A stretch of 64,000 nucleotides of DNA from Dokdonella_A sp044227025 (GTDB taxonomy: Bacteria > Pseudomonadota > Gammaproteobacteria > Xanthomonadales > Rhodanobacteraceae): contig NZ_JBGAFX010000001.1 in the NCBI RefSeq assembly GCF_044227025.1, positions 124,001 to 188,000 of the forward strand, given 5' to 3'. The notes under the pieces were generated by a model. It searched no databases, had not been told where the DNA came from, and worked only from the letters and a program-made list of their open reading frames with translations. Every line of letters starts with the position of its first letter. Position 1 is the stretch's first letter. A program made the translations under genes and the position numbers. This document shows positions 16,213 to 25,196 of the stretch, piece after piece.

Positions 16213-17378
16213 GCGCGCGGCTCCGGGCGACGCGCCGTAGCGACGATGCGTTCGAGCGCAAACAGCACGGCGATCGCGAGCGCGAGCCAGGCATCCAGCG
16301 GCCGCGCCGCGGCGAGCGAGCGCGCGGAATGCACAGCCCCGCCGTCGACCAGCGCCGGCGCCATCGCGCGTGCGGCGGCGCGATCCGGCGCCGGCGGCGT
16401 GCCGGCGAACGCGACACGCAGCCGCTCCGGAAATCCGGGGTCGAGCAACTGCGGCAACCGGTCCGGCGCGAGCGCGTCGGGCAAGACGATCGCGTGCCCG
16501 GCACCGATGCGACGATCGCGCGCGACGACGTCGCCGTGCGCGTCGCGCCAGAGCGCGTCGCCTTCGTCGCCCGCGTGCGCGAGGAGCGCGCGGCCGCCGC
16601 GTTCGATCCACGGCAGCACATCGCGCGGCGGTGTCGGCGCGAGCCACACCAGCCAGCTCGCGTCGTCGGGGATCGGCTTGCCTACTGCAGCAGCGTCGAG
16701 CCGGTAGCGCCCTGGCTCGCGCACGTTCCACGCCGCGACGGCGGCTTCGACGTAACGCACGGAGGCCGCGTCCTCGTTTGCGTAGCGCACCACGGCGCGG
16801 ATCGGGCTCGCATCTTCCGCATTCGGCGATGCCGGCATTGCGCCCGCGACGACGTGCCATTCGAGCGCATGCACGAGTCGCGCGCGTTCGCCATCGAGTC
16901 CGGCGAGCTGCCGTGGCACGACCACCTGCAAGGTTTCGCCATCCGGCAGCTGCGCATCCGCTTCGCGCAGCAGGCTCGCCAGCGGCACGCCGCCCGCCGC
17001 AAGCGTTTCCTCGAAGCGCGGGAACGCCGGCGCGAGCCAGCGCCAGTCCGCATGGGAGCTGTCGACCGCGGCCAGCGCCGCGCCACGATCGACGCCGGGC
17101 GCAACGTACACGCGCGGCGTCGGAGCCGCCGTCGTCGCCTCGAGCGCGAGTCGCGCGAGCAGCAGCGCGAGCAGGGCGAGCAGCAGCAGGCGCACCAGCA
17201 GCAGCCACGGGCGTTCGAAGCGCAGGCGGCGCTGAGGCTGGATGCGCGAGCCGATCCAGCGCAGCGCGGCGAACGGAGTCGTCTCCAGCTCGACCCGCCG
17301 TACGAGGTGGATAAGCAGCGGCAGCACCCACGCCGCAAGCGCAGCGAGACCGAGCGGCGCGAGCAGGGCGAAACTCAT
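16209..17378 (-). CDS. BatA-like membrane protein (N-terminal BatA domain)
   Basis: The 389-residue protein begins with the BatA N-terminal signature (SFALLAPLGLAALAAWVLPL, then LIHLVRRVELETTPFAALRW), two helices with an arginine-rich loop as in the Bacteroides aerotolerance BatA/BatB family (TIGR02226). A periplasmic domain and a C-terminal helix (DAWLALAIAVLFALERIV) complete it. A complete von Willebrand MIDAS motif (DxSxS) was not seen, so the metal-dependent adhesion function may be absent or reside in the DUF58 partner. ATGA overlaps link it to both neighbours. Confidence 0.82.
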   Translation of the reverse strand: MSFALLAPLGLAALAAWVLPLLIHLVRRVELETTPFAALRWIGSRIQPQRRLRFERPWLLLVRLLLLALLALLLARLALEATTAAPTPRVYVAPGVDRGAALAAVDSSHADWRWLAPAFPRFEETLAAGGVPLASLLREADAQLPDGETLQVVVPRQLAGLDGERARLVHALEWHVVAGAMPASPNAEDASPIRAVVRYANEDAASVRYVEAAVAAWNVREPGRYRLDAAAVGKPIPDDASWLVWLAPTPPRDVLPWIERGGRALLAHAGDEGDALWRDAHGDVVARDRRIGAGHAIVLPDALAPDRLPQLLDPGFPERLRVAFAGTPPAPDRAAARAMAPALVDGGAVHSARSLAAARPLDAWLALAIAVLFALERIVATARRPEPRA

Positions 17379-18265
17379 CGCCCGGCGCCGCTCGCCGAAC
17401 CGAACAGGACACGCAGCGGCGCATCGACCGCTTCGTCGAGCACGTGCCCGGCATGGCGGATACCGGCCGCGGCAAACCGCTGCGCGAGGTTGCGCCGCGC
17501 GTCGGTGAAGCGCGCGAGGAAATCGGCGCGCACGCCGGCGGCGTCGACGCGGCGCTCGGCACCCGTTTCCTGCTCGACGAAACGATGGCTGCCACGGAAC
17601 GGAAAGTCGTGTTCGTCGGACGCGATCAGCTGCACGCTGGCGATCTCGCGGCGCGCGAGCGCGAGACGCACGGCGAGATCGACCGCCGCGTCGTCGAAGA
17701 AGTCGGACAGGAAAACGACCAGTGATGCGGGCGCGATGCGCTCGAACAGCGGCCGCAGCGCGGCATCCGTCGGCCACGCGCCACCCGTGCGCGCTTGCGC
17801 GAGCGCGAGCAGGCAGCGGTCGCGCTGGCGTGCGCCGCTGCCGGCGGGAATCGCCTGCAGCGTATCGCCGAGCAGGACGAGGCCGAAGCGGTCGCCCTGG
17901 CGCAACGCGAGTTCGATCGTGCAGGCAGCGAGGACGCGTGCCGCGTCGAGCTTGTCGCGTGCCGCACCGGCGCGATCGCGCTGCGCCATCGACGCGGTCG
18001 CGTCGAGCACGATCCAGACCGCAAGCGGGCTGTCGCGCTCTGCCTCGCGCACGAAGTAGCGGTCCGAGCGCGCGTAGAGTTTCCAGTCGATGCGCCGCGG
18101 CTCGTCGCCGGGCTCATAGGCGCGGTATTGGGCGAACTCGAGCCCGGCGCCGCGGCTGCGGCTCGAATGCTGGCCGAGGCCGTCGCCGCCGGCCGGCGCG
18201 CGCGTCGCGAGGCGCAGGCCGCGCAAGCGCGCGCGCACGTCGGGCGGGATCAGGTCGGCCTGCAT
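17375..18265 (-). CDS. DUF58 protein, MoxR partner
   Basis: The 296-residue cytoplasmic protein contains the DUF58 hallmark EPGDEPRRIDWKLYARSD at about residues 50-67, followed by a von Willebrand-like fold (LAVWIVLDATASM, a D-x-T-x-S version of the MIDAS loop). DUF58 proteins pair with MoxR ATPases; the pair is thought to act as a chaperone that inserts metals or remodels client proteins. The ATG at 18265 is preferred over an upstream one at 18319, because homology begins at MQADLIPP. It follows the MoxR gene after a 198-base gap without recognisable genes. Confidence 0.92.
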   Translation of the reverse strand: MQADLIPPDVRARLRGLRLATRAPAGGDGLGQHSSRSRGAGLEFAQYRAYEPGDEPRRIDWKLYARSDRYFVREAERDSPLAVWIVLDATASMAQRDRAGAARDKLDAARVLAACTIELALRQGDRFGLVLLGDTLQAIPAGSGARQRDRCLLALAQARTGGAWPTDAALRPLFERIAPASLVVFLSDFFDDAAVDLAVRLALARREIASVQLIASDEHDFPFRGSHRFVEQETGAERRVDAAGVRADFLARFTDARRNLAQRFAAAGIRHAGHVLDEAVDAPLRVLFGSASGAGR

Positions 18266-18463
18266 GGCACAAAGCGGAAAGACTGGAACGCGAAACGCCC
18301 CGGGTACACGAAGGAGCATGCTGCTGCACGAGCAAGCGGGCGCGGCCTCGCAACGCCACGAACCAAGCCTGCCGCCTGGCGACTGCGCGAAGGAAATGCC
18401 TTTCCATCGCGTGCCCGGCGTGCCTCGTGTTGCAGGCTCCTCTGCTTTTGCACGGCCTTGCCT
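18266..18463. other. intergenic gap inside the operon
   Basis: There is no credible open frame in these 198 bases. They contain scattered short inverted pieces but no strong terminator with a T-run, so readthrough from the MoxR gene into DUF58 is still expected. A weak internal promoter cannot be excluded. Confidence 0.5.
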
Positions 18464-19456
18464 CTACGGAGCGGGCAACGCGCGCAACAGGACGGCGACG
18501 ACGTCATCGCTGCTGCGCTGCTCGGCTTCGGCCGCGAACGACAGCAGCAGTCGATGGCGCAACACCGGCGGGGCGAGCGCATGCACGTCCTCGCGCGTTG
18601 CGGCGAGGCGACCGTTGATCAGCGCGCGCGCCTTGGCGGCGAGCACGAGTGCCTGGCCCGCGCGCGGTCCGGCGCCCCAGCGCACCCAGTCGCGCACTTC
18701 GGCCACGTCGCTCGTCTGCGGGCGCGTCGCGCGCACGAGGCGGGTCATCCATGCCAGCAGTTCGTCGCCGACATGGACCTCGCGTGTGAGCGCCTGCAGC
18801 GCGATGACCTCGTCGCCGGACATCACCGGCATGATCCGCGCGGCCGCCGCACCGGTCGTCTGCGCAATGATCGTGCGCTCCTCCGCCTCGTCGGGATAGT
18901 CGACGCGCACATGCAGCAGGAACCGGTCAAGCTGAGCCTCCGGCAACGGATAGGTGCCGGCCTGTTCGAGCGGGTTCTGCGTCGCCAGCACGAAGAACGG
19001 CTGCGGCAGGCGGTGCGTCGTGCCGGCATAGCTGATCGTGCGCTCCTGCATCGCCTCGAGCAGCGCCGACTGCGTCTTCGGCGGCGTACGGTTGAGCTCG
19101 TCGGCGAGCAGCAGGTTGGTGAACACCGGACCCTGCTGGAACTTGAAGTAGCGCTTGCCGGTGCCGTGGTCCTCTTCGAGGATCTCGGTGCCGACGATGT
19201 CGCTCGGCATCAGGTCCGGCGTGAACTGGATCCGCCGGAAGTCGAGCGCGAGCGCGTCGCCGAGGACGCGCACGAGCAGGGTCTTGCCAAGGCCCGGCAC
19301 GCCCTCGAGCAGGCAGTGGCCGCCGGCGAGCAGGCCGATCAGCAACTGCTCGACGACCGCGCGCTGGCCGACGATCACCTGGGCGATCGCCTCGCGCAGT
19401 GCGTCGAGCCTTGCGAGTTGCTGCCGGACGGATGGTTCTGTGTGCTGTACGTTCAT
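18464..19456 (-). CDS. MoxR-family AAA+ ATPase
   Basis: The 330-residue protein is a complete MoxR ATPase. Walker A is EGVPGLGKT, Walker B is LLLADELNR, the sensor region is FFVLATQNPLEQAGTYPLPEAQLDRF, and the arginine-rich lid domain occupies residues 230-320. MoxR proteins use ATP to remodel partner proteins, usually together with DUF58/VWA proteins such as the next gene. The ATG at 19456 begins MNVQHTEP; a longer start ten codons upstream overlaps a repeat-like spacer. It sits in the middle of the nine-gene minus-strand run. Confidence 0.95.
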   Translation of the reverse strand: MNVQHTEPSVRQQLARLDALREAIAQVIVGQRAVVEQLLIGLLAGGHCLLEGVPGLGKTLLVRVLGDALALDFRRIQFTPDLMPSDIVGTEILEEDHGTGKRYFKFQQGPVFTNLLLADELNRTPPKTQSALLEAMQERTISYAGTTHRLPQPFFVLATQNPLEQAGTYPLPEAQLDRFLLHVRVDYPDEAEERTIIAQTTGAAAARIMPVMSGDEVIALQALTREVHVGDELLAWMTRLVRATRPQTSDVAEVRDWVRWGAGPRAGQALVLAAKARALINGRLAATREDVHALAPPVLRHRLLLSFAAEAEQRSSDDVVAVLLRALPAP

Positions 19457-19532
19457 TCGAAAAACCCGGGTTCGTCGTTGCGGCAAACCGGAAAGTGGAT
19501 TGCGGCGTTTGCCGGAATGACGGTGAATGGAG

Positions 19533-20255
19533 TCACGCGGTCAGCGCGTAGATGACGACATTGACCGCGAACTTCGTGTTGTCCTCGGCGAGAAAACGCT
19601 TGTTGCGCCAGTCGTAGTCCCATTCGCAGCCGTAGTCCTTGTTGCTGTAGAGCACCCCGAGGCGGCCGTCGAGCGCGATGCCCTTGAGGTACTCGTGCAC
19701 GAGGTCGTCGCCCCAGCCGTTGAGCTCGAACGCCGTGTTCGGCGGGCCGTCGAAACGGAAGAAGCTTTCGAACAACGGATGCGTCTTCGGCAGCTTCTGC
19801 AGTGCATCTTCGCCGAAGATCGCGGCCATCTCGCGTTCGAACGACTTCGCGAACAGGCCGTCGATGTCGTGGTTGCAGTCGTCGACGAAAACGAAACCGC
19901 CATTGCGCACATAGCGCTCGAAGTTGCGTCGCTCGTCCGGATTGAACTCGACCAGCTTGTGCCCGGCGAGGTAGCAGAACGGTTGTTCGAGCATGCGCGG
20001 ATCCGACAGCGGAAGCACGCGCTCGCGCGGATCGACACGCAAGGTCGTGTACTGGATCAGCGCGTCGAGCAGGTTCGACGGCATGCGCTGGTCGACGTCC
20101 CAGTCGCCCGACTCGTACATCAGGCGCGTGAACCAGAAATCGTAGGTCGATGGTGGCGGCGATGCCGTCGCCGCTTCGGCGAGCGCGGCGCGCGGCGCCA
20201 GCAGGGCTGCGCCGCAACCGGCGAGGACCAGACGCAGGAATTCGCCGCGGGTCAT
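19533..20255 (-). CDS. exported DUF4159 protein
   Basis: The 240-residue protein has an N-terminal export signal (TRGEFLRLVLAGCGAALLAP, Tat-like but with R-G instead of the twin Arg) and a DUF4159 domain. Recognisable pieces are FWFTRLMYESGDWDVD near the start, FVFVDDCNHDIDGLF, the aromatic/charged HPLFESFF motif, and LGVLYSNKDYGCEWDYDW near the end. The fold resembles a glutamine-amidotransferase-like domain without obvious catalytic residues. DUF4159 genes recur next to MoxR-DUF58-BatA operons. The start lies five bases behind the second TldE gene, so the genes are translationally linked. Confidence 0.85.
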   Translation of the reverse strand: MTRGEFLRLVLAGCGAALLAPRAALAEAATASPPPSTYDFWFTRLMYESGDWDVDQRMPSNLLDALIQYTTLRVDPRERVLPLSDPRMLEQPFCYLAGHKLVEFNPDERRNFERYVRNGGFVFVDDCNHDIDGLFAKSFEREMAAIFGEDALQKLPKTHPLFESFFRFDGPPNTAFELNGWGDDLVHEYLKGIALDGRLGVLYSNKDYGCEWDYDWRNKRFLAEDNTKFAVNVVIYALTA

Positions 20256-20260
20256 GCGGT

Positions 20261-21592
20261 TCAAACCGCCTCGGACAGCGAACTGAACGTGAAGTCGCGC
20301 ACGCGCAGGGACGGCAGCCGCAACGGGAACTGCGGCGCGTACATGGTCACCATGCGCTCGGTCGCGCCGACCGCCTCGATGTTGTTGAGCATGACGACGA
20401 CCGATTCGAGGAAGCGGAAATTGCGGATCGGGTACTTGATCTCGCCGTCCTCGATGTAGAACGTGCCGTCGCGCGTGACGCCGCTCAGAAGGATGGTCTG
20501 CGGGTCGGACAGCGTGACGTAATGGGTATGCGTGACGAGCAGGCCGCGGCGCGTGCCGCGCACGAGATCCATCGTCGACTGGTCGGTTCCGGCCATTATC
20601 AGGTTGCCCATCTGGCCGGTCGCCTTGCGGCCCTGCTGTTGCGCCCAGTAGCGTGAATACTGGAGCGGTTCGATCTTGCCGCGCGTGACGATCGGGATGC
20701 GCTCGCGCGCGACGCCTTCGTCGTCCCACGGCAACACCGGTACCTGTGCGTCCCACGGATCCGAATACAGCGTCACGGCCTCGCCGAACACGCGCTCGCC
20801 CGCGCGGTTTCCGCCACCCTTGCGCGAGAGCGGACTGCGCCCTTCGTCGGCCTCGCGTGCATCGAAGCCGAGGTACAGCATCAACGGTGCGAGCGCCTGC
20901 GGCTCGAACACGACGGTGTACTTGCCCGGCTCGAGCGTCTTCGCCTCGACCGAAGTCTTCGCGCGCTCGATCGCCGAACGGATTTCCACCTTCGGATCGA
21001 ACTTCGCGACGTCGAGCAGGTTGCGCGCGACCCAACCCGAACCGCGCCCGTCATCGGTGCGTACGGTGCACGTGAAATCCATCGCCGAGGACTTCTGGTA
21101 GCCGAAGTTGCCCTTGCTGTTGGCGAGCGCGTTGAAGTTCTGCGCATCCGCGAAGAAACCCGCCGCGACCAGGTGCTCGCGCCGGCACGGCTCGATGCAC
21201 GCGGCCGCGACCTGCGCGCGGTACTGCGGCGTGATGGCCGCGGTCGGGCCGGCGAACGTGTCGCTCGCCCTGTAGTCCTGCGGCGTGATCGCCGGCACGA
21301 ACTCCGGATTCTCCGGAGCGAGCCGCGCCAGTTCCTCGGCGCGGCGTACCGCCGCTTCGATCGACGCGTCGTCGAAGCGGTTCGTCGTCGCGGTGCCGAC
21401 GCGCCTGCCGAACGCGACCTCGACCGCGAGGTCGGCGTCGCTCACGTGGCCGCTGGTGGACACGCCGTTCAGCGCGTAGCGGATATTGCCGCCACTCGAA
21501 CCGGACAATGTCGCGACGCACTGATCGGCCTTCGACAGGCCGATCGCGCGGTCGAGGATGGCCTTCGCCTGCTGTTCGCTGTAGATGGCCAT
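20261..21592 (-). CDS. TldE/PmbA-family protein, second copy
   Basis: The 443-residue protein belongs to the TldD/PmbA family. In known systems, TldE (PmbA) is the non-catalytic partner that forms a heterodimer with the zinc protease TldD and cleaves unfolded peptides (microcin B17 precursor, CcdA). The N-terminal ferredoxin-like part and the C-terminal beta domain (TRDGTFYIEDGEIKYPI, NNIEAVG) are clear, and no HExxxH metal motif is present, as expected for TldE. No signal peptide is visible. It is about two-thirds identical by eye to the adjacent gene at 21612-22946, a tandem duplication. Confidence 0.9.
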   Translation of the reverse strand: MAIYSEQQAKAILDRAIGLSKADQCVATLSGSSGGNIRYALNGVSTSGHVSDADLAVEVAFGRRVGTATTNRFDDASIEAAVRRAEELARLAPENPEFVPAITPQDYRASDTFAGPTAAITPQYRAQVAAACIEPCRREHLVAAGFFADAQNFNALANSKGNFGYQKSSAMDFTCTVRTDDGRGSGWVARNLLDVAKFDPKVEIRSAIERAKTSVEAKTLEPGKYTVVFEPQALAPLMLYLGFDAREADEGRSPLSRKGGGNRAGERVFGEAVTLYSDPWDAQVPVLPWDDEGVARERIPIVTRGKIEPLQYSRYWAQQQGRKATGQMGNLIMAGTDQSTMDLVRGTRRGLLVTHTHYVTLSDPQTILLSGVTRDGTFYIEDGEIKYPIRNFRFLESVVVMLNNIEAVGATERMVTMYAPQFPLRLPSLRVRDFTFSSLSEAV

Positions 21593-21611
21593 CGTGGCTC
21601 GCGACGATCCG

Positions 21612-22946
21612 CTACACCGCGTCGGACAACGAGGTGAACGTGAAATCACGCACCTTCAGCGGCGGGATCATCATCACGAACGGCGATTCGTCGTCGGCGA
21701 CGCGCACGGGCTTGCCGATCTCCTCGATGTTGTTGAGCATGATCGCGGGCGACTCGTTGAAGCGGAAGTTCTTGATCGGGTATTTGATCTCGCCATCCTC
21801 GATGTAGAACGTGCCGTCGCGGGTCAGGCCGGTCAGCAGCACGGTCTGCGGATCGACCAGGCGGATATACCAGGTGCGCGTGATCAGCACGCCCTTCTTG
21901 GTGCCCTTGACCAGGTCCATTGTCGACTTGTCGCCGCCGACCATGATCAGGTTGCCGGGCTGGCCGACCGCCTTCTTGCCCTGCTTCTGCGCCCAGTAGC
22001 GTGAATACTGCAGGTAGTCGATCTTGCCACCGGTGACGATCGGGGTGCGCTCGCGCGCGAGGCCGTCGTTGTCCCACGGCAGCACTGCGGACTGCTCGTC
22101 CCACGGGTCGGCGTACATCGTCACGCGTTCGTCGAACAGCTTCTCGCCGAGCTTGTTGCCGCCGCCCTTCTTCGACAGGAAGCTGCGTCCTTCGTCGGAG
22201 CGGCGCGCGTCGAAACCGAACATCATGAACGAGATCAGGCCCGCGCTCGCGGCCGGCTCCATGATCACGGTGTACTTGCCCGGCTCGAGCGCCTTCGCCT
22301 CGGCCGAGCCCTTGGCCTTGCTGATCGCCGTCTGGATGTCGCTCTTCGCATCAAACCCGGACACGTCGCCGAGGTTGCGCGCGACCCAGCCCGACCCGTG
22401 GCCGTCGTCGGTGCGCACGGTGCACGTGAAGTCTACGCCGGTGGTCTTCTGGTAGCCGAAGTTGCCCTTGCTGTTCGCGATCGCCGAGAAGCTCGCGTTG
22501 TCGGTGAAGAACCCGGCCGCGACCAGCTTGTCCTTGCGGCACGGCTCGATGCACGCGGCAGCGACCGACGCGCGGTATTCGGGCGTGATCGCCGCGGTCT
22601 TGTCGCTCCAGGTGCCGCTCGCCTTGTACGCCTGCTTGTCGATCGCCGGCACGAATTCGGGATTCTCCGGCGCGAGCTTCGCCAGCTCTTCGGCGCGGCG
22701 CACGACCGCCTCGATCGAGGCGTCGTCGAAGCTGTTGATCGTAGCGGTGCCGATGCGCTTGCCGAACGCGACCTCGACCGCGAGGTCGCAGTCGCTGACC
22801 CGGCCGCTGGTCGACACGCTGTTCAACGCGTAGCGGATGTTGCCGTTGATGCCGCCGTTCAGCGTCGCGCTGCACTGGTTGGCTTTTGACGCCTTGATCG
22901 CCTTGTCGAGGATCGCCCTGGCCTGGTCTTCGGTGTAGATGCTCAT
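21612..22946 (-). CDS. TldE/PmbA-family protein, first copy
   Basis: The 444-residue protein is a TldE/PmbA-type partner protein. Its landmarks match the downstream paralogue: CRKDKLVAAGFF, NSKGNFGYQK, GSGWVARNL, LSKKGGGNKLGE and YIEDGEIKYPI. There is no HExxxH motif and no signal peptide. The conserved cysteines in CIEPCR occur in both copies. The gene starts 20 bases behind the TldD stop. The long open frame upstream of its ATG is a shadow of tldD and is not used. The pair may form alternative heterodimers with one TldD. Confidence 0.9.
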   Translation of the reverse strand: MSIYTEDQARAILDKAIKASKANQCSATLNGGINGNIRYALNSVSTSGRVSDCDLAVEVAFGKRIGTATINSFDDASIEAVVRRAEELAKLAPENPEFVPAIDKQAYKASGTWSDKTAAITPEYRASVAAACIEPCRKDKLVAAGFFTDNASFSAIANSKGNFGYQKTTGVDFTCTVRTDDGHGSGWVARNLGDVSGFDAKSDIQTAISKAKGSAEAKALEPGKYTVIMEPAASAGLISFMMFGFDARRSDEGRSFLSKKGGGNKLGEKLFDERVTMYADPWDEQSAVLPWDNDGLARERTPIVTGGKIDYLQYSRYWAQKQGKKAVGQPGNLIMVGGDKSTMDLVKGTKKGVLITRTWYIRLVDPQTVLLTGLTRDGTFYIEDGEIKYPIKNFRFNESPAIMLNNIEEIGKPVRVADDESPFVMMIPPLKVRDFTFTSLSDAV

Positions 22947-22966
22947 TCGATGTGTCCTCCGCGCGC

Positions 22967-24601
22967 TCAGCCGAGGCTGCGTGCCGTGTTGATGACGTTG
23001 GCGCCGTTGAAGCGCGCGGTGCTGGAGCCGTGCGAGACCGCCGATACCTGGCCCGGCTGGCCCTTGCCGTCGAAGAACGAGCCGCCGAAACGGAAGTCGC
23101 TCTCGTCGCAGACCGCGGCGCAGGAATTCCAGAATTCCGGCGTGCGGATCTGATAGGCGACGTCCTCGAGTGGCTGGGTCACCTTGCCGTTCTTGATTTC
23201 GTAGAACAGCTGGCCGCCGAACTGCGCGTTGTAGCGCTGCTGGTCGATCGAGAAGGAACCGTCGCCGACGATGTAGATGCCGTTCTCGATGCCCTTGATC
23301 ATGTCGGCCGGCGACATCTTGTCCTTGCCCGGCGCGAGTGACACATTGGCCATGCGCTGGAACTGCACGCTCGACCACGAATCGGCGTAGCAGCACCCCT
23401 GCGACTCCTTCAGGCCGAGGATGTGCGCCTGGTCGCGGATCACCTGGTAGTTGACCAGGGTGCCGTCCTTGATGAGGTCCCAGCGCTGCGTCTTGACGCC
23501 CTCGTCGTCGTAGCCGACCGCGCCGAGCGTGCCCTTCTGCACCTTGTCGGCGAAGATCGTGACCTTGTCGCTGCCGTACTTGAACTTGTCCTTCCACTTG
23601 TCGAGCGTGGCGAAGCTGGTGCCTGCGTAGTTCGCCTCGTAGCCGAGCACGCGGTCGAGTTCGAGCGGATGGCCGACCGACTCGTGGATCGTCAGCCACA
23701 GATGCGAGGGATCAAGCATGAGGTCGTACTTGCCCGGCTTCACCGACTGCGCGGTCAGCTTCTCCTTCGCCTGCTTCGCCGCGGCGATCGCGTCTTCCTT
23801 CATGTCGTAGGAGTTGCCATATACGATCGCGCCGCCCGGCAGCTCGACCTTGTCGGCCTTGTTGCCGTCGAGATACTCGAAGCCCATGCCGCGCGGCGCC
23901 GACAGGCCGGCGCGGATGCGGAACTTGCCGGTCTTCTGGTCGACAGCGGTGACCTGCATCGGCGCCCAGATGCGGTGGACGTCCTGGTCGATGTAGGAGC
24001 CGTCGGTAGAGGCGAAGTATTTCTGTTCGTTGACCAGGAACAGGATCGAGTTGATGAAGCTCGCGCCCGCCTGCATCGCCGCCGCGTTCACGCCGAGCAG
24101 CAGGTCGACCTTGTCCTTGAGCGGTACTTCCATCGAGTTCTTGACGATCGGGGTCGACCAGCTGACCTCGCCGACACCCTTCACCGGCGCGAGCTCGACG
24201 GGCCTGGCCTGAATCTTGGAGTTCGCCTTGGCGATCGCGACCGCTTCCTTCGCCGCCTTCGCGACGCTGTCCGGACTCATGTCGCTGGTCGCGGCGAAGC
24301 CCCAGGTGCCCTTCGCGATCACGCGGATGCCGATGCCGCTCGACTCCGTATTGACGACGTTCTGCACCTTGTCCTCGCGCGTGATCACGAACTGGCGCAG
24401 GTAGCGCCCGATGCGCACGTCGCAATAGCTCGCGCCGGCCGATTTGGCCGCGCCGAGCGCAACATCCGCGAGCTTCTTCTTGGTCGCGACGTCGATCTTC
24501 GTCAGCAACGCCTCCGCGGCGATGACGCGGCCGTGCAGGGCCGGCAGCAGCAGGCCACCAAGGCCCACGCCGGTCATCTTGAGGAAATCACGCCTTTCCA
24601 T
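22967..24601 (-). CDS. Tat-exported TldD-like zinc metalloprotease
   Basis: The 544-residue protein starts MERRDFLKMTGVGLGGLLLP, a twin-arginine (RRDFLK) signal with a hydrophobic core, so it should be exported folded. The body is a TldD protease: LWLTIHESVGHPLELDR carries the zinc motif H306-E307-x-x-x-H311, and later Cys residues (GCCYADS, NSCAAVC) could supply the third ligand. TldD with TldE cleaves unstructured peptides from inside a closed barrel. A perfect GGAGG lies just upstream of the ATG, and this is the first gene of the run. Standard TldD is cytoplasmic, so export is unusual. Confidence 0.9.
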   Translation of the reverse strand: MERRDFLKMTGVGLGGLLLPALHGRVIAAEALLTKIDVATKKKLADVALGAAKSAGASYCDVRIGRYLRQFVITREDKVQNVVNTESSGIGIRVIAKGTWGFAATSDMSPDSVAKAAKEAVAIAKANSKIQARPVELAPVKGVGEVSWSTPIVKNSMEVPLKDKVDLLLGVNAAAMQAGASFINSILFLVNEQKYFASTDGSYIDQDVHRIWAPMQVTAVDQKTGKFRIRAGLSAPRGMGFEYLDGNKADKVELPGGAIVYGNSYDMKEDAIAAAKQAKEKLTAQSVKPGKYDLMLDPSHLWLTIHESVGHPLELDRVLGYEANYAGTSFATLDKWKDKFKYGSDKVTIFADKVQKGTLGAVGYDDEGVKTQRWDLIKDGTLVNYQVIRDQAHILGLKESQGCCYADSWSSVQFQRMANVSLAPGKDKMSPADMIKGIENGIYIVGDGSFSIDQQRYNAQFGGQLFYEIKNGKVTQPLEDVAYQIRTPEFWNSCAAVCDESDFRFGGSFFDGKGQPGQVSAVSHGSSTARFNGANVINTARSLG

Positions 24602-24802
24602 CTGTGCCTCCGGGTAACGAGTCGCCGCCAGCGGGCGTCGGTCGATCTTGTCGGAAGCGCGCGGTCCTTGCTACGTGACAAACGGCATAGGCGAGACATC
24701 TTCGCCGCGACGTCGGGATCCAGCCGGATTCATCCTTCGCAAGGCCGAGATTGTTCCGGGCTGACAGGCGGAGGGCGCTTGTCGCTGCGCTAGACTTGCA
24801 CG

Positions 24803-25162
24803 ATGGAGATTTCCAAGACTTTCCGCGTCGAGGCGGCCCACCGCCTGCCGAACGTGCCGGCAGGACACAAATGCAGCCGCCTGCACGGGCATTCGTTCGC
24901 GATCGGCATCCATGTGCGCGGACCACTTGATGCGCAGCTCGGCTGGGTGATGGACTACGCCGACATCAAGACTGCGTTCGCGCCGCTGTACGAGCAGCTC
25001 GACCACCACTACCTCAACGAGGTTGCCGGCCTCGAAAACCCGACCAGCGAGCAGCTCGCGCGCTGGATCTGGGATCGCCTCAAGCCGCGCCTGCCCCTGC
25101 TGTCCCGCGTGGTCGTGAACGAAACCTGCACCACCGCCTGCGAGTACGCCGGCGCCGATTGA
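24803..25162 (+). CDS. queD: 6-carboxytetrahydropterin synthase (queuosine pathway)
   Basis: The 119-residue enzyme converts dihydroneopterin triphosphate to 6-carboxy-5,6,7,8-tetrahydropterin, the second step toward queuosine and other 7-deazaguanines. Zinc ligands are His13, His28 and His30 (AAHRLP and LHGHSF), with the catalytic Cys24 in GHKCSRLHGH. The DYADIKTAF and LDHHYLN motifs and the closing NETCTTACEY match the family. It is a single gene, divergent from the Tld operon; the other que genes are not in the window. Confidence 0.95.
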   Translation: MEISKTFRVEAAHRLPNVPAGHKCSRLHGHSFAIGIHVRGPLDAQLGWVMDYADIKTAFAPLYEQLDHHYLNEVAGLENPTSEQLARWIWDRLKPRLPLLSRVVVNETCTTACEYAGAD

Positions 25163-25196
25163 TTTCTTGCGCTGCGCCAATCTAGCGAAGCGCGCT

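Noticed and set aside
16213..17595. Long frame extending the DUF4175-like gene far upstream, giving over 1,100 residues
   Set aside because: The extra part is the out-of-frame reading of the BatA-like gene; high G+C makes stops rare. The ATGA overlap at 16209-16212 fixes the true start.
22947..23699. Upstream extension of the first TldE gene
   Set aside because: It overlaps the TldD coding sequence in another frame and has no homology; the ATG at 22946 begins the paralogous sequence.
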